The translations under genes were made by a program, and so were the position numbers. DNA of 64,000 nucleotides from Lewinellaceae bacterium (GTDB lineage Bacteria; Bacteroidota; Bacteroidia; Chitinophagales; Saprospiraceae), in assembly GCA_020636435.1 (NCBI GenBank), contig JACJXX010000001.1, positions 4,481,001 to 4,545,000 of the forward strand, read 5' to 3'. Positions 1 through 8,296 of this stretch are shown here, piece after piece (position 1 is the stretch's first letter; each line of letters begins with the position of its first letter). Below the pieces are notes generated by a model. It ran no database searches. It saw only the letters and a program-made list of their open reading frames with translations, and was not told the origin of the DNA.

Positions 1-1
1 C

Positions 2-1102
2 GGCAAGCGCAAAGAAGAAGGAAAAAAAGACTTCCTCATACCCGATAAGATCACTCCGAGAGAGATCAAAACGCATCTCGACCATTACGTGATCGGGCAG
101 GATGAGGCCAAGAAGTTTCTCTCCGTAGCCGTTTACAACCACTACAAACGCCTGCGGCAATCCCGCCACGAAGAAGTCGAGATCGAAAAGTCCAACATCG
201 TCTTTGTCGGCCAAACCGGCACGGGCAAGACCCTTCTGGCCAAAACGATCGCCAAATTCCTCAACGTCCCCTTCGCCATCGTCGACGCTACCGTCTTTAC
301 CGAAGCGGGCTACGTAGGGGAAGACGTGGAAAGCATTTTGAGCCGCTTGCTCCAGGTTTGCGACTACGATGTCGCCTCCGCTGAAAGAGGGATCGTTTAC
401 ATCGACGAAATCGATAAAATCTCCCGCAAGAGCGACAATCCTTCCATTACCCGCGATGTGTCGGGCGAAGGCGTGCAACAGGCCATGCTGAAAATGCTGG
501 AAGGCACCGACGTCAACGTCCCGCCCCAGGGAGGCCGCAAACACCCGGAGCAAAAACTGGTCAAGATCAATACGAGCAATATTCTGTTTATCTGCGGCGG
601 CGCCTTCGACGGCATCGAAAAAATCATCGCCCGCCGGATAAACACGCAGGTGATCGGCTTCAAATCGGAAGATGCCCAATTGATCGACCGGGACAATATG
701 CTGCAGTACATCAACCACCAGGACCTGAAAGGCTACGGCCTCATTCCCGAACTGATCGGCCGCCTGCCGGTGCTGGCTTATCTGGAGCCCCTCGACCTGG
801 AAGCCCTCCGGCGCATCCTCATAGAACCCCGCAACGCCCTGGTGAAACAATACAAAAAACTGTTCGAACTGGAAGGCATCAAACTGGAATTTACCCAGGA
901 CGCCATCGAATTCATCGCCGAAAAAGCGCTGGATTTCAAACTCGGCGCCCGCGGCCTGCGCAGCATCTGCGAGGCCATCATGACCGACGCCATGTTCGAC
1001 CTGCCTTCCACGCGCGACGTCAAACACTTTGAGATCAGCCGCGCCTACGCCGAAGAGAAACTCAACCGCAGCAAACTCAGCAAGCAACTGCGCGCCGCGT
1101 AG
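2..1102 (+). CDS. clpX: ClpX, ATP-dependent protease ATP-binding subunit (5' end outside window)
   Basis: ClpX is the AAA+ unfoldase that recognises tagged proteins in the cytoplasm and threads them into ClpP. The frame is open from base 2, so the true start and the N-terminal zinc-binding domain lie outside the window; the first in-frame GTG, at base 89, falls inside the conserved VIGQDEAKKF block and is not a start. Visible motifs in order: Walker A GQTGTGKT, pore loop GYVGED, Walker B IVYIDEIDKI, RKH loop GGRKHP, the ClpP-docking IGF loop (VIGFK) and a sensor-2 region GARGLRS. All key residues are present, so it should be functional. A strong hairpin terminator follows directly. Identification is very secure. 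Confidence 0.97.
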   Translation, partial: GKRKEEGKKDFLIPDKITPREIKTHLDHYVIGQDEAKKFLSVAVYNHYKRLRQSRHEEVEIEKSNIVFVGQTGTGKTLLAKTIAKFLNVPFAIVDATVFTEAGYVGEDVESILSRLLQVCDYDVASAERGIVYIDEIDKISRKSDNPSITRDVSGEGVQQAMLKMLEGTDVNVPPQGGRKHPEQKLVKINTSNILFICGGAFDGIEKIIARRINTQVIGFKSEDAQLIDRDNMLQYINHQDLKGYGLIPELIGRLPVLAYLEPLDLEALRRILIEPRNALVKQYKKLFELEGIKLEFTQDAIEFIAEKALDFKLGARGLRSICEAIMTDAMFDLPSTRDVKHFEISRAYAEEKLNRSKLSKQLRAA

Positions 1103-1120
1103 CGGCGAGTTTTGCTGCAA

Positions 1121-1166
1121 AAAAAAAGCCGCCTCCGGGGAATTCCCGGGGGCGGCTTTCTTTTTG
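1121..1166 (+). terminator. Intrinsic terminator after clpX
   Basis: A GC-rich hairpin, AAAGCCGCCTCCGGG with its near-complement CCCGGGGGCGGCTTT around an AATT loop, is followed by CTTTTT and preceded by a run of A. It starts about 20 bases after the clpX stop and could work in both directions. Confidence 0.85.
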
Positions 1167-1183
1167 CAGCGCCCCGCCGGCCT

Positions 1184-1278
1184 CGAACCTTGAACCTTGA
1201 ACCTTGAACATCGACCATTTGACCTTCGACCTTGCCCAGCCTTAGGCAGCCGCCTGTTCGTTGATGGTTGTCCGTTCG
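1184..1278. repeat. Heptamer repeat array
   Basis: Three copies of GAACCTT are followed by degenerate seven-base units (GAACATC, GACCATT and similar). A second short run of seven-base units (GTTGATG, GTTGTCC, GTTCGAC) lies at about 1258-1278. No convincing gene is present. Similar arrays with other unit sequences recur near 3103, 9226, 38904 and 47725. Confidence 0.6.
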
Positions 1279-1466
1279 ACTGCCCTGTCGCCAAATAACC
1301 TCTCACGAATCTGCCAAAAAACCTCTGTTTTTATTGGCAGTAATGCTTTTCGCCAAAAAATAACCTGAAAAAAGCGAACAATTCTAATGGAATCCTTAAC
1401 TTGGTTCAATCTTGTATATACATTCAATGTTTAAACAAACAACAAAACCAACTAAAATCACCAATT

Positions 1467-1826
1467 ATGAATGCTGTACTAAACCTTGGCAAGTACCTGT
1501 TTGCGGTACCGTTCGCCATTTTTGGCATTTTCCACTTGATCAGCGCGGATGACATGAATGCCATGATACACCCCCCAGGTGGAAAAGTTATGATTTACAT
1601 TACCGGCATAGCCCTCATTGCCGGCGCCGTCAGCCTCCTTATCGGCAAAATGGATAAGCTGGCTGCGGTGTTGCTGGCTGTTTTTCTGCTGCTTACCGCC
1701 TTCCTCATTCACCTGAGTTCCGCTATGGCCGGCGATGCGAGCGGTTTTCTAAAAGACATCATGCTGTCCGGTGCAGCGCTGATGTACGCCGGGCATCTGG
1801 CCAAAGACAACGCCGTGATCGGCTGA
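1467..1826 (+). CDS. DoxX-like small membrane protein
   Basis: A 119-residue protein with about four hydrophobic segments: LGKYLFAVPFAIFGIFHL, a central IYITGIALIAGAVSLLI, LAAVLLAVFLLLTAFLIHL and a C-terminal LSGAALMYAGHLA. Length, four-helix layout and the FAIFGIFHLI opening fit the DoxX family of inner-membrane proteins, whose members are linked to quinol or redox functions; the specific role here is unknown. I chose the ATG at 1467 because it opens directly on the first membrane helix. An in-frame upstream start at 1401 would add an unlikely polar tail. It appears to be a single-gene unit between two terminators. Confidence 0.75.
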   Translation: MNAVLNLGKYLFAVPFAIFGIFHLISADDMNAMIHPPGGKVMIYITGIALIAGAVSLLIGKMDKLAAVLLAVFLLLTAFLIHLSSAMAGDASGFLKDIMLSGAALMYAGHLAKDNAVIG

Positions 1827-1856
1827 TCCATTCCACAACCGAAAAAAGCAAAAGGG

Positions 1857-1887
1857 CGCCTGCGGAGCAATTCCGTGGGCGTTTTTT
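1857..1887 (+). terminator. Terminator after the DoxX gene
   Basis: CGCC-TG-CGGA, loop, TCCG-TG-GGCG followed by TTTTTTATTATTTT. The stem has one internal mismatch but the T-tract is strong and sits about 30 bases after the stop. Confidence 0.6.
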
Positions 1888-1935
1888 ATTATTTTCTAAC
1901 TCGGAATTCACCGCCAACGTCATCAAACGATAGTT

Positions 1936-2213
1936 AGGAAGCCTTTGGGTCGAGATTCACTCCTTTTTTCCTGAGGCGGGCGCCAATGTTGAATTCAATC
2001 CCATTGAATAATTCAAAGGAGTTGTCCCAGCTATCGGTGATCCACGGCTGGCCTAAGGATAAAAAATTGCAAGACACTGCTCCCCATGATGTCTTCCAGT
2101 TTTTGGCGGCCCGCCAGAACTTCCTGGTAGCCCTAATAATACAGAGGCTGGCCATCCAGCACTTCGTGTACCAGATAATCAGGTATTGCCTCTGCCGCCG
2201 CTTTAGTACTCAT
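1936..2213 (-). pseudogene. Uma2-like endonuclease relic (fragment, stop and frameshift)
   Basis: On the minus strand an ATG at 2213 opens MSTKAAAEAIPDYLVHEVLD, then GQPLYY, an in-frame TAG, GYQEVLAGRQKLEDIMGSS, and a second stop. The rest reads on in another frame (SWDNSFELFNGIEFNIG) down to about 1936. The opening and the YYxGYxEVLxGxxxLEDIMGSS pattern match my recollection of small Uma2-family (DUF820) restriction-endonuclease-like proteins in this group of bacteria. The catalytic part of the domain is missing. I read it as a decayed gene. The family assignment is from memory of the pattern and is only moderately secure. Confidence 0.45.
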
Positions 2214-2326
2214 AGTTTTATCTGTTGTTGGTCCATGAAAATACAACAAATTATCTCTAATCGCTATTATAGCTAACCATTTTAGATAACTTTCGGTTAT
2301 TTTCTCCTCGCTTAGAATATTAGTTT

Positions 2327-3064
2327 ATGCGGTACTTCGCCGAACTCTCGTACAACGGCGCTCAATACTTCGGCTGGCAAAAACAGCCGGATAAGATCAG
2401 CGTTCAGGAACAGCTGGAAGAATCCTTTTCCACCATTCTGGGCGCGCCCATCGAGGTGGTGGGCTGCGGCCGGACCGACACCGGCGTGCACGCCAAACAG
2501 TACTTTATGCACTTCGACTTCGACGGGCAATTTCCCCGGGCCTTCACCCGCCGCATCAATAAATTCCTGCCCCCCGACATTGCCATATACCGCATCTTCG
2601 AAGTAGCCCCCGGCGCCCACGCCCGGTTCGACGCCGCTCACCGGGCTTATGAATACCATATCGATTTCGTCAAAAACCCCTTCGGCCGGGAAACCAGCTA
2701 TTTCTATCCTTTTGCCCACCTTCCGGACCCGGCGAAAATGCAGGAAGCCGCCCAGTTGTTGTTGGCATACCAGGAGTTCTTCCCCTTCTGCAAGACCAAT
2801 ACCGATGTCAAAACGATGCGCTGCGACCTGCGCCGCGCCGAATGGGAGGGCACTCCCGAGGCGGGCAAAATGGTGCTCCACATCGCCTCCGACCGCTTCC
2901 TGAGGGGCATGGTGCGCCTCATTGCCGGCATGTGCCTCAACGTGGGCACAGGGAAAACGGCGCTGGAAGAGGTCCGCCGGGCAATGGACAAACAGGAACG
3001 GCTGGAAAAGAGCTGGAGCATTCCTCCCCAGGGGCTATTTCTGACGGATGTCAGATATGCCTGA
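2327..3064 (+). CDS. truA: tRNA pseudouridine(38-40) synthase TruA
   Basis: TruA converts uridines 38-40 of the tRNA anticodon arm to pseudouridine. The protein is 245 residues, normal for the family. The catalytic Asp is D51 in CGRTDTGVHA. Other family blocks are the N-terminal ELSYNGAQYFGWQKQP, AHRAYEYHI, and FLRGMVRLIAGM near the C-terminus. The ATG at 2327 starts directly on the first beta strand. It stands alone on the plus strand, with a decayed gene behind and a convergent two-component system ahead, separated by a heptamer array. Confidence 0.95.
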   Translation: MRYFAELSYNGAQYFGWQKQPDKISVQEQLEESFSTILGAPIEVVGCGRTDTGVHAKQYFMHFDFDGQFPRAFTRRINKFLPPDIAIYRIFEVAPGAHARFDAAHRAYEYHIDFVKNPFGRETSYFYPFAHLPDPAKMQEAAQLLLAYQEFFPFCKTNTDVKTMRCDLRRAEWEGTPEAGKMVLHIASDRFLRGMVRLIAGMCLNVGTGKTALEEVRRAMDKQERLEKSWSIPPQGLFLTDVRYA

Positions 3065-3102
3065 TTCGCTCCTTCACTCTGAATGAGCACCAAACATCCA
3101 TT

Positions 3103-3165
3103 TTCCAACTTCCAACTTCCAACTTCCGACTTCCGACTTCCCACTTCCCACTTCCCACTTTCCTC
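3103..3165. repeat. Heptamer array between convergent genes
   Basis: Eight successive seven-base units: ACTTCCA twice, ACTTCCG twice, ACTTCCC three times, then ACTTTCC. They fill the space between truA and the end of the convergent response-regulator gene. Confidence 0.8.
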
Positions 3166-3853
3166 ACTCCCCCTCCACCCTCAGCCGAAACCCCACTCCA
3201 TGAATGTTTTCGACCTTGAGCGACTCGTCCGCCCGCAGGTACTTGCGCAGGCGGGAGATGAACACATCGAGGCTGCGGCCCAGGAAGTAATCGTCGTCTC
3301 CCCAGATTTGCTTCAGAATGTCGGAGCGCTTGAGGACCTGGTTGGGGTTTTCCGCAAACAGCCTGAGCAGGTCGGCCTCCTTTTGGGTAAGCTGAAGGGT
3401 TTCTTCGCCCTGGTGGAGGGAAAGGTTCTCGTGGTCGAGTTCGAAAAGGCCCAGCCGGAACCTTCCGGGCGGGTTGGGGGAGCTGATCTTGCTGCGGCGC
3501 AGGAAAACTTCGACTTTGAGGATGAGTTCTTCGATGCTGAACGGCTTGGTGATGTAGTCGTCCGCTCCGAGGCGGAGCCCGCGCAGGCGGTCTTCTTTCA
3601 GGGATTTTGCCGTCAGAAAAAGTATGGGAATCTCCGTGTCGTAACGGCGAATCTCTTTAGCTACCGTAAACCCGTCTATTTCGGGCAGCATGACGTCGAG
3701 AATGCAGAGGTCAAAATCCTGCTCATGGATTCTCTGCAGCGCCTCTTTGCCATCTGCGCAATGGGTTATTTCATACCCCTGCAGTTCGAGGTTATCCCTG
3801 GTTACGAAACTCAGGCTTTCATCATCTTCAACGTATAGTATATGTGCTTTCAT
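3164..3853 (-). CDS. OmpR/PhoB-family response regulator
   Basis: A 229-residue two-domain DNA-binding response regulator. The receiver domain (residues about 1-120) has the acidic pair in VEDDES, the phospho-acceptor D53 in CILDVMLPEID, and the invariant K103 in YITKPF. The C-terminal winged-helix DNA-binding domain (about 130-229) includes LTQKEADLLRLFAENPNQVL and the recognition-helix region SLDVFISRLRKYL. It lies 18 bases downstream of the histidine kinase gene, so the two form an operon and a cognate pair. Target genes are not evident from the window. Confidence 0.95.
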   Translation of the reverse strand: MKAHILYVEDDESLSFVTRDNLELQGYEITHCADGKEALQRIHEQDFDLCILDVMLPEIDGFTVAKEIRRYDTEIPILFLTAKSLKEDRLRGLRLGADDYITKPFSIEELILKVEVFLRRSKISSPNPPGRFRLGLFELDHENLSLHQGEETLQLTQKEADLLRLFAENPNQVLKRSDILKQIWGDDDYFLGRSLDVFISRLRKYLRADESLKVENIHGVGFRLRVEGE

Positions 3854-3871
3854 GGTCGATCTTTTGCACGC

Positions 3872-5218
3872 TTACGCCCGGGCTGTAAACCGCCGGAGGC
3901 GAAACTGTGCCCTTTGCCAAATCCGGCGCCAATGCGCCCACGGCGAACGCTGGGCTTCCGGGATAACGAGGTGCACACAAGTGCCTTTCCCTTCCTGGCT
4001 GTCGAGGCGAATGCGCCACCCATGGGCGTCGCAGATGCTCTTGACGTAGTAAAGGCCCAGGCCGAAGCCCTTCACTTTGTGGACATTGCCGGTCGGTATC
4101 CGGTAAAATTTATTGAAAACCTTGTGCAGGTGTTCTTTGGGAATGCCGACGCCCTGATCGGCAATGGTGATCCGCACCTCTCCGTCACGAACCCGGGCGC
4201 GCAGCGCAAGGCGGGGTTCTTCCTGGCAGTACTTGAGGGCATTGTCCAGCAAATTGTGGAGGATATTGGTCAGGTGCAGGCGGTCGGCCATGATCGCTGT
4301 TTCTCCTATGTCGATGCGGCTGGTTAACATTCCCCCTTGCTTCTCCACCTTCATTGCCGCGCTGTTGATGATGCTCTGCAGTACTTCCTCCAGTAGGATG
4401 CGTTCGCGCTTGAGTTCGAAATTGCCGCGTTCGATCTTGGCCAGTTGCAGCACCTTCTCCACCTGATTGTTGAGGCGCTGGTTTTGTTCTTTGACGATTT
4501 GGGCATACCGGTGCAAACGGCCGTCTTCCCTGACCACGGCGTGGTTGAGGAAAACGTCGGCGGCGATCTTGATCGTGGAGATCGGCGTTTTAAACTCGTG
4601 CGTCATATTGTTGATAAAGTCCTTCTGCAACTCCGACAGCCGCTTCTGCCTCAGGATCACGAACATGGAATAGGCAAAGAACAGGATGACAACCAGCAGG
4701 ATGGAAGAGAAAAAGATCGACAACTGCATCTGGCCGAACAAAAAACTGGAGCGGGTTGGAAATTTCACGCTGAAGTAATAGGTAAACTTGTCGTCTTTGG
4801 GCAGGTTGCCAAGCTCCAGATCCTTCTTTGCCCCGGGCGAATAACTGCAGTAATTGCCATAGACCATCTTATTGGTCGTGCAGTCATAAACAGCATATTC
4901 GAAATCCACGTACAGGGCCAGGCGTTCGAATTCTTTTTGCAGGAAATATTCCAGGTTGTTGGCGTCGATCTCGCTATCGATATTGACCACGTAGTAGTTG
5001 GAAGTCCGGCGGTTGATGATGTTCCGGGGCGGAAGTTCGCCGTTGTTCATTTCCACCAGGCTGCAGGCCACTTCATAAAGGGCCAGGTTGATCTTCTGGT
5101 CGAATTCTTCCTCGTTGATGTTCCAGGTACTGACCACCCAGTACGCCTGCACCCCGATAATGCCGATGATGGCAATTGCGCCCAGGATCATGACCCGCAG
5201 GATGGTGCTGTTCTTCAT
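3872..5218 (-). CDS. Membrane sensor histidine kinase
   Basis: A 448-residue sensor kinase that should phosphorylate the regulator encoded just downstream. Two membrane segments (about 8-28 and 168-189) bracket a periplasmic sensor of about 140 residues with no domain I can name. The HisKA H-box is FINNMTHEFKTPIST with phospho-acceptor H207. The HATPase domain shows the N-box ILHNLLDNALKYC, G1 IADQGVGIP and G2 GFGLGLYYVKSI. All catalytic motifs are intact. The start is the ATG that opens on the first membrane helix. The ligand is unknown. Confidence 0.93.
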   Translation of the reverse strand: MKNSTILRVMILGAIAIIGIIGVQAYWVVSTWNINEEEFDQKINLALYEVACSLVEMNNGELPPRNIINRRTSNYYVVNIDSEIDANNLEYFLQKEFERLALYVDFEYAVYDCTTNKMVYGNYCSYSPGAKKDLELGNLPKDDKFTYYFSVKFPTRSSFLFGQMQLSIFFSSILLVVILFFAYSMFVILRQKRLSELQKDFINNMTHEFKTPISTIKIAADVFLNHAVVREDGRLHRYAQIVKEQNQRLNNQVEKVLQLAKIERGNFELKRERILLEEVLQSIINSAAMKVEKQGGMLTSRIDIGETAIMADRLHLTNILHNLLDNALKYCQEEPRLALRARVRDGEVRITIADQGVGIPKEHLHKVFNKFYRIPTGNVHKVKGFGLGLYYVKSICDAHGWRIRLDSQEGKGTCVHLVIPEAQRSPWAHWRRIWQRAQFRLRRFTARA

Positions 5219-5402
5219 AAAAAACCAATTTATCCGTATAATTCGGTTATAAAAAACCGTTAACAGCTTATTAACAACAGATTATGGCCGATTGGCCGGA
5301 AGCAAAACTCAAAAAAACGGCATTGGGCCAGAAAAGAATGCTTTTTCATCCCTGCGCAAGCATCAAAAATGGTTTTCGAATAGGCGCTTAGCCGGGAATG
5401 AT

Positions 5403-5410
5403 TATTTTTG
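5403..5410 (+). promoter_or_regulatory. Possible Bacteroidota -7 element (TATTTTTG)
   Basis: TATTTTTG matches the TAnnTTTG consensus and ends six bases before the ATG at 5417, which would give a very short or absent leader. A good -33 TTTG at the usual spacing is not obvious, so this is tentative. Confidence 0.3.
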
Positions 5411-5416
5411 CAAGGT

Positions 5417-6340
5417 ATGCAAATACTCAAAAATACTACAGAGGGCTTGTTGGCCCTGATCCTCGTCTTTTTTCTGTGGCCCCATGCTTCGGCGGCCCAG
5501 GAAAGCGGCAACCCCTTTGAGTTGAGCCCACGCCTGAGCCTTCCGGATGTAGAGGAAGACTCTGCCGCTGCTGTGGCCGGCACCGGCAACCCTTTCGACC
5601 TTGTTGCCCCGGCTAAGAAAGCTGCCGCGCCCGCGCCCGCTGTAAAACCTCCGCCCGCAGCAAAAAAAAGGCCCGCTCCGCCACCGCCGTTTCAGAACCG
5701 GTATCGCACCTTTCTCCTTATTGTAAATTTGGGCATCTTATTGATGTTGACCATACTCATTACCCTGCTTCGGAGCCAGGCCGGCAAAGCTTACCGGGCT
5801 TTCTTCAACGACAACCTGCTCAACCAGCTCCAGCGGGAGCGCGAAGCGGGCGGTGGGCTTCCCTATTACCTCTTCTATGGCTTCTTCATGATCAATGCCG
5901 GCTTTTTTGCCTTCCTGCTGGCCCGCCATTACAGCCTGGACATCCTCCCGGCCAACTGGATGGGGTTGTTGTACTGCATAGCAGGGGTTGCCGGCCTCTT
6001 TTTGGGCAAGCAACTGCTGCTCGGCTTTCTTGCTTTTGTATTTCCTATACAAAAAGAAGTGGCGCTGTACAGCTTTACCATCATTGTCTTCAGCATCATG
6101 CTGGGCTTCTTTTTCGTCGTCGTCAACCTGTTGCTGGCCTACGCTCCTGAATATGCCGTTCAGCCGATACTCTACGGAGCTTACGCGGGTATTGGAGCCA
6201 CTTATCTCTTTCGGTCGCTAAGGGGCCTGTTTATCGGGAACCGGTTTGCGCTTTTTCACAAGTTTCACTTTTTGTTGTATATTTGCACTGTCGAAATCGC
6301 GCCTGTTCTCGTGTTGGCTAAGCTCCTGGTTTATTCCTAG
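5417..6340 (+). CDS. DUF4271 polytopic membrane protein
   Basis: A 307-residue protein starting with a signal-like helix (LLALILVFFLWPHASAA), followed by a Pro/Ala-rich stretch (about residues 45-95) and five or six membrane helices. The C-terminal block YLFRSLRGLFIGNRFALF, then HKFHFLLYICTVEIAPVLVL, is the hallmark of DUF4271. The family is found in Bacteroidetes, commonly just upstream of the uroporphyrinogen-III synthase gene as it is here. Its function is unknown. The ATG at 5417 is preferred over an upstream TTG because it gives a clean signal peptide. Confidence 0.8.
   Translation: MQILKNTTEGLLALILVFFLWPHASAAQESGNPFELSPRLSLPDVEEDSAAAVAGTGNPFDLVAPAKKAAAPAPAVKPPPAAKKRPAPPPPFQNRYRTFLLIVNLGILLMLTILITLLRSQAGKAYRAFFNDNLLNQLQREREAGGGLPYYLFYGFFMINAGFFAFLLARHYSLDILPANWMGLLYCIAGVAGLFLGKQLLLGFLAFVFPIQKEVALYSFTIIVFSIMLGFFFVVVNLLLAYAPEYAVQPILYGAYAGIGATYLFRSLRGLFIGNRFALFHKFHFLLYICTVEIAPVLVLAKLLVYS
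6278..6285 (+). promoter_or_regulatory. Candidate promoter -7 element (TATATTTG) for hemD
   Basis: TATATTTG is a perfect match to the Bacteroidota TAnnTTTG box. A T-rich -33-like tract (TTTTT at 6252-6256) lies about 21 bases upstream. It sits in the 3' end of the DUF4271 gene, about 100 bases before the hemD start. It could also occur by chance. Confidence 0.35.
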
Positions 6341-6388
6341 GAGCTTCCGCATAATGGACAGGGGTTCAATAAGTAAAACCCTTGTTGA

Positions 6389-7168
6389 ATGGCAGTAAAT
6401 GGTAAAGCGAAGCAAGAGGCCTACAAGCCTGTAAAGACTATTCTGGTGTCTCAGCCCAAACCAGAGCGATCTCCCTACTACGAGCTGGAAAAGAAATACG
6501 GACTGCAAATCGATTGGCGGCCATTCATCCACGTTGAAGAGGTCGAAGCCAGGGATTTTCGCAAGGCCCGTGTCCGGCCCGATGAATTTTCCGCTGTTAT
6601 TTTTACGAGTAAGAACGCCGTTGACAACTTTTTCAGGATTTGCGAAGAACTCCGCGTCAAAATGGCGCAGGACACCAAGTACTTCTGTTTGTCAGAAGCC
6701 ATTGCCAACTACCTGCAGAAGTTTATCATCTACCGGAAGCGCAAAGTGTTCTTCGGAAAACGCACCATCCAGGACCTGGCCCCGGCCCTGAAAAAGCACA
6801 AGGCCAATGAGAAATTCCTGCTGCCCTGCTCCAACCTGGGCGCGAAGCAGGTCTCTGAATTCCTGGAAGAGAACGGGTTCAACTGGAAGGACGCCATGAT
6901 GTACAAAACCGTCAGCAGCGACCTGTCCGACCTCAGTGATGTGACCTACGATGTGCTGGTGTTCTTCAGCCCTCTAGGCATCGAGTCCCTCTACGAAAAC
7001 TTCCCCGATTTTAAGCAGAACGAAACGCGAATCGCCGTTTTCGGAAATAGCACCAGCAAAGCGGTGGAAGAAAGAGGGCTCACCATCAACATCAAAGCGC
7101 CGGCGCCGGAGGCTCCTTCCATGACCATGGCCCTGGAAAAGTATTTGCAACTTTCCAACAAAGAGTGA
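6389..7168 (+). CDS. hemD: Uroporphyrinogen-III synthase
   Basis: HemD closes hydroxymethylbilane into uroporphyrinogen III in tetrapyrrole synthesis. The 259-residue protein shows the family blocks VKTILVSQPKPE at the N-terminus, FSAVIFTSKNAVDNFF, the KFLLPCSN segment of the second domain, and VLVFFSPLGIESL followed by RIAVFGNSTSKAVEE. Sequence conservation is low in this family, but the order of blocks and the DUF4271 neighbour, typical for Bacteroidetes, support the call. It lies 48 bases after the DUF4271 gene, so co-transcription is likely. A hairpin follows. Confidence 0.85.
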   Translation: MAVNGKAKQEAYKPVKTILVSQPKPERSPYYELEKKYGLQIDWRPFIHVEEVEARDFRKARVRPDEFSAVIFTSKNAVDNFFRICEELRVKMAQDTKYFCLSEAIANYLQKFIIYRKRKVFFGKRTIQDLAPALKKHKANEKFLLPCSNLGAKQVSEFLEENGFNWKDAMMYKTVSSDLSDLSDVTYDVLVFFSPLGIESLYENFPDFKQNETRIAVFGNSTSKAVEERGLTINIKAPAPEAPSMTMALEKYLQLSNKE

Positions 7169-7187
7169 GTTCACGGCCCGAGAGTTG

Positions 7188-7227
7188 ACAAGCCCTGGCC
7201 CCATGAAGCGGGTTGGGGCTTGTTAAT
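7188..7227 (+). terminator. Hairpin terminator after hemD
   Basis: ACAAGCCCTGGCCC pairs over 14 positions, including G-U pairs, with GGGTTGGGGCTTGT across an eight-base loop. The following T-tract is short. Confidence 0.55.
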
Positions 7228-7278
7228 TTTCCGGCCTCAACCAATCTTTGGTTCAGTTGTTTTTTCTTGGGAACATTT

Positions 7279-7316
7279 AAAAAATAAGTTCGAGGTCAAT
7301 GCCGAACTTATTTTTT
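7279..7316. terminator. Perfect AT-rich inverted repeat, probable bidirectional terminator
   Basis: AAAAAATAAGTTCG and its exact complement CGAACTTATTTTTT flank a 10-base spacer. With A-runs on one side and T-runs on the other it could terminate from either direction. It ends 14 bases before the NUDIX gene start. Confidence 0.5.
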
Positions 7317-7330
7317 AATCACTACTTGGT

Positions 7331-7966
7331 ATGAATGATCGACTGATTTCTATCTTGGAAGAGAATCTGCAGGCTGGCCTTCCGGGCCGGGAAGTGCAAT
7401 ATCAAATGGCCCATGTCATTCGCCGGAGGTATGAACCTGCCCCTCCCAATGCCCGAAAAGCGGGAGTGCTGGCGCTGTTTTACCCCAAGGCTTCGGGGTG
7501 GCATATCGTTCTGATCGAACGCAATTCCAGCCATCCGGACGACCGCCACGGGGGGCAGATCAGCTTCCCGGGAGGCAAATTCGAAGAGGGCGACCGCAAC
7601 CTGGCAGATACTGCTCTTAGGGAAGCACACGAAGAAGTCGGCGTTGACCCCAGTACCGTAACCCTGATCGGCGAACTGACCGAGCTGTACATCCCGGTCA
7701 GCAATTTCCTGGTCAAGCCTTATGTCGGGTACACGACCATTACTCCGGAGTTCCGCCCGCAGCTCAGCGAGGTCCGCGCTATCGTGGAAGCCCCCGTGGA
7801 GCTGCTCCGGAAGCCGGAAGCCCGCCAGGTCACCGACCTTCAGCTGGCGGAGAACATTACGCTTCGCAAAGTGCCTTACTTTAATGTTGAGGACAGAATA
7901 GTGTGGGGCGCCACCGCCATGATGCTGAACGAATTGCTGGAGGTGATGAAGCAATCAATCCGCTAA
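7331..7966 (+). CDS. NUDIX hydrolase, CoA pyrophosphatase (NudL) type
   Basis: A 211-residue NUDIX enzyme. The NUDIX box is GGKFEEGDRNLADTALREA followed by HEEVGV, with the metal-binding glutamates in place. It is preceded by DDRHGGQISFPGG, the extended motif that marks the CoA/acyl-CoA pyrophosphatase subfamily (UPF0035, NudL/YeaB). Members hydrolyse coenzyme A to phosphopantetheine and 3',5'-ADP. Length and the upstream LIERNSSHP segment fit. The stop overlaps by 12 bases with a small convergent reading frame on the other strand. Confidence 0.88.
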   Translation: MNDRLISILEENLQAGLPGREVQYQMAHVIRRRYEPAPPNARKAGVLALFYPKASGWHIVLIERNSSHPDDRHGGQISFPGGKFEEGDRNLADTALREAHEEVGVDPSTVTLIGELTELYIPVSNFLVKPYVGYTTITPEFRPQLSEVRAIVEAPVELLRKPEARQVTDLQLAENITLRKVPYFNVEDRIVWGATAMMLNELLEVMKQSIR

Positions 7967-8128
7967 TATGCGGTAAACCATATAACCCAGGCCCAGCAAC
8001 AACAAAAGGACGATCAGCAGCGAAGCGCCGGTGTCGGCCAACTGCTCAAAGGTGGGCAGGAATTTGATTCCGAAATAAACGGCGGCCCCGAAGAGGAGCA
8101 GGGTGAAAACGGCTTGTCGAACGTTCAT
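7955..8128 (-). CDS. Small two-helix membrane protein (57 aa)
   Basis: This short frame encodes MNVRQAVFTLLLFGAAVYFG, a linker KFLPTFEQLADTG, then ASLLIVLLLLLGLGYMVYRI and ends LAD. The two hydrophobic helices joined by a short polar loop look like a genuine small membrane protein rather than chance. It has an ATG start and lies downstream of the rpiB-like gene on the same strand. No family is recognised. The 3' ends of this gene and the NUDIX gene overlap in convergent orientation. Confidence 0.5.
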   Translation of the reverse strand: MNVRQAVFTLLLFGAAVYFGIKFLPTFEQLADTGASLLIVLLLLLGLGYMVYRILAD

Positions 8129-8296
8129 GGCGCTTTTAATTCGAGGCCCTGAGATTTTGAAATGCTCAAAGGCCTTTCAGTTTTACCTTGCTTTATTCCA
8201 TTCAAAGGGCAAAACTACGGTCTTTCCGCCACTATTTAAGTGGTCTGCATCACAAAAATGCAAGCCATGCGGAAACAGCCTCTAAGAGCAAGGGCG

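Noticed and set aside
1242..1427. A 61-residue minus-strand frame
   Set aside because: It covers a heptamer array and AT-rich spacer, has no recognisable features and likely arises by chance.
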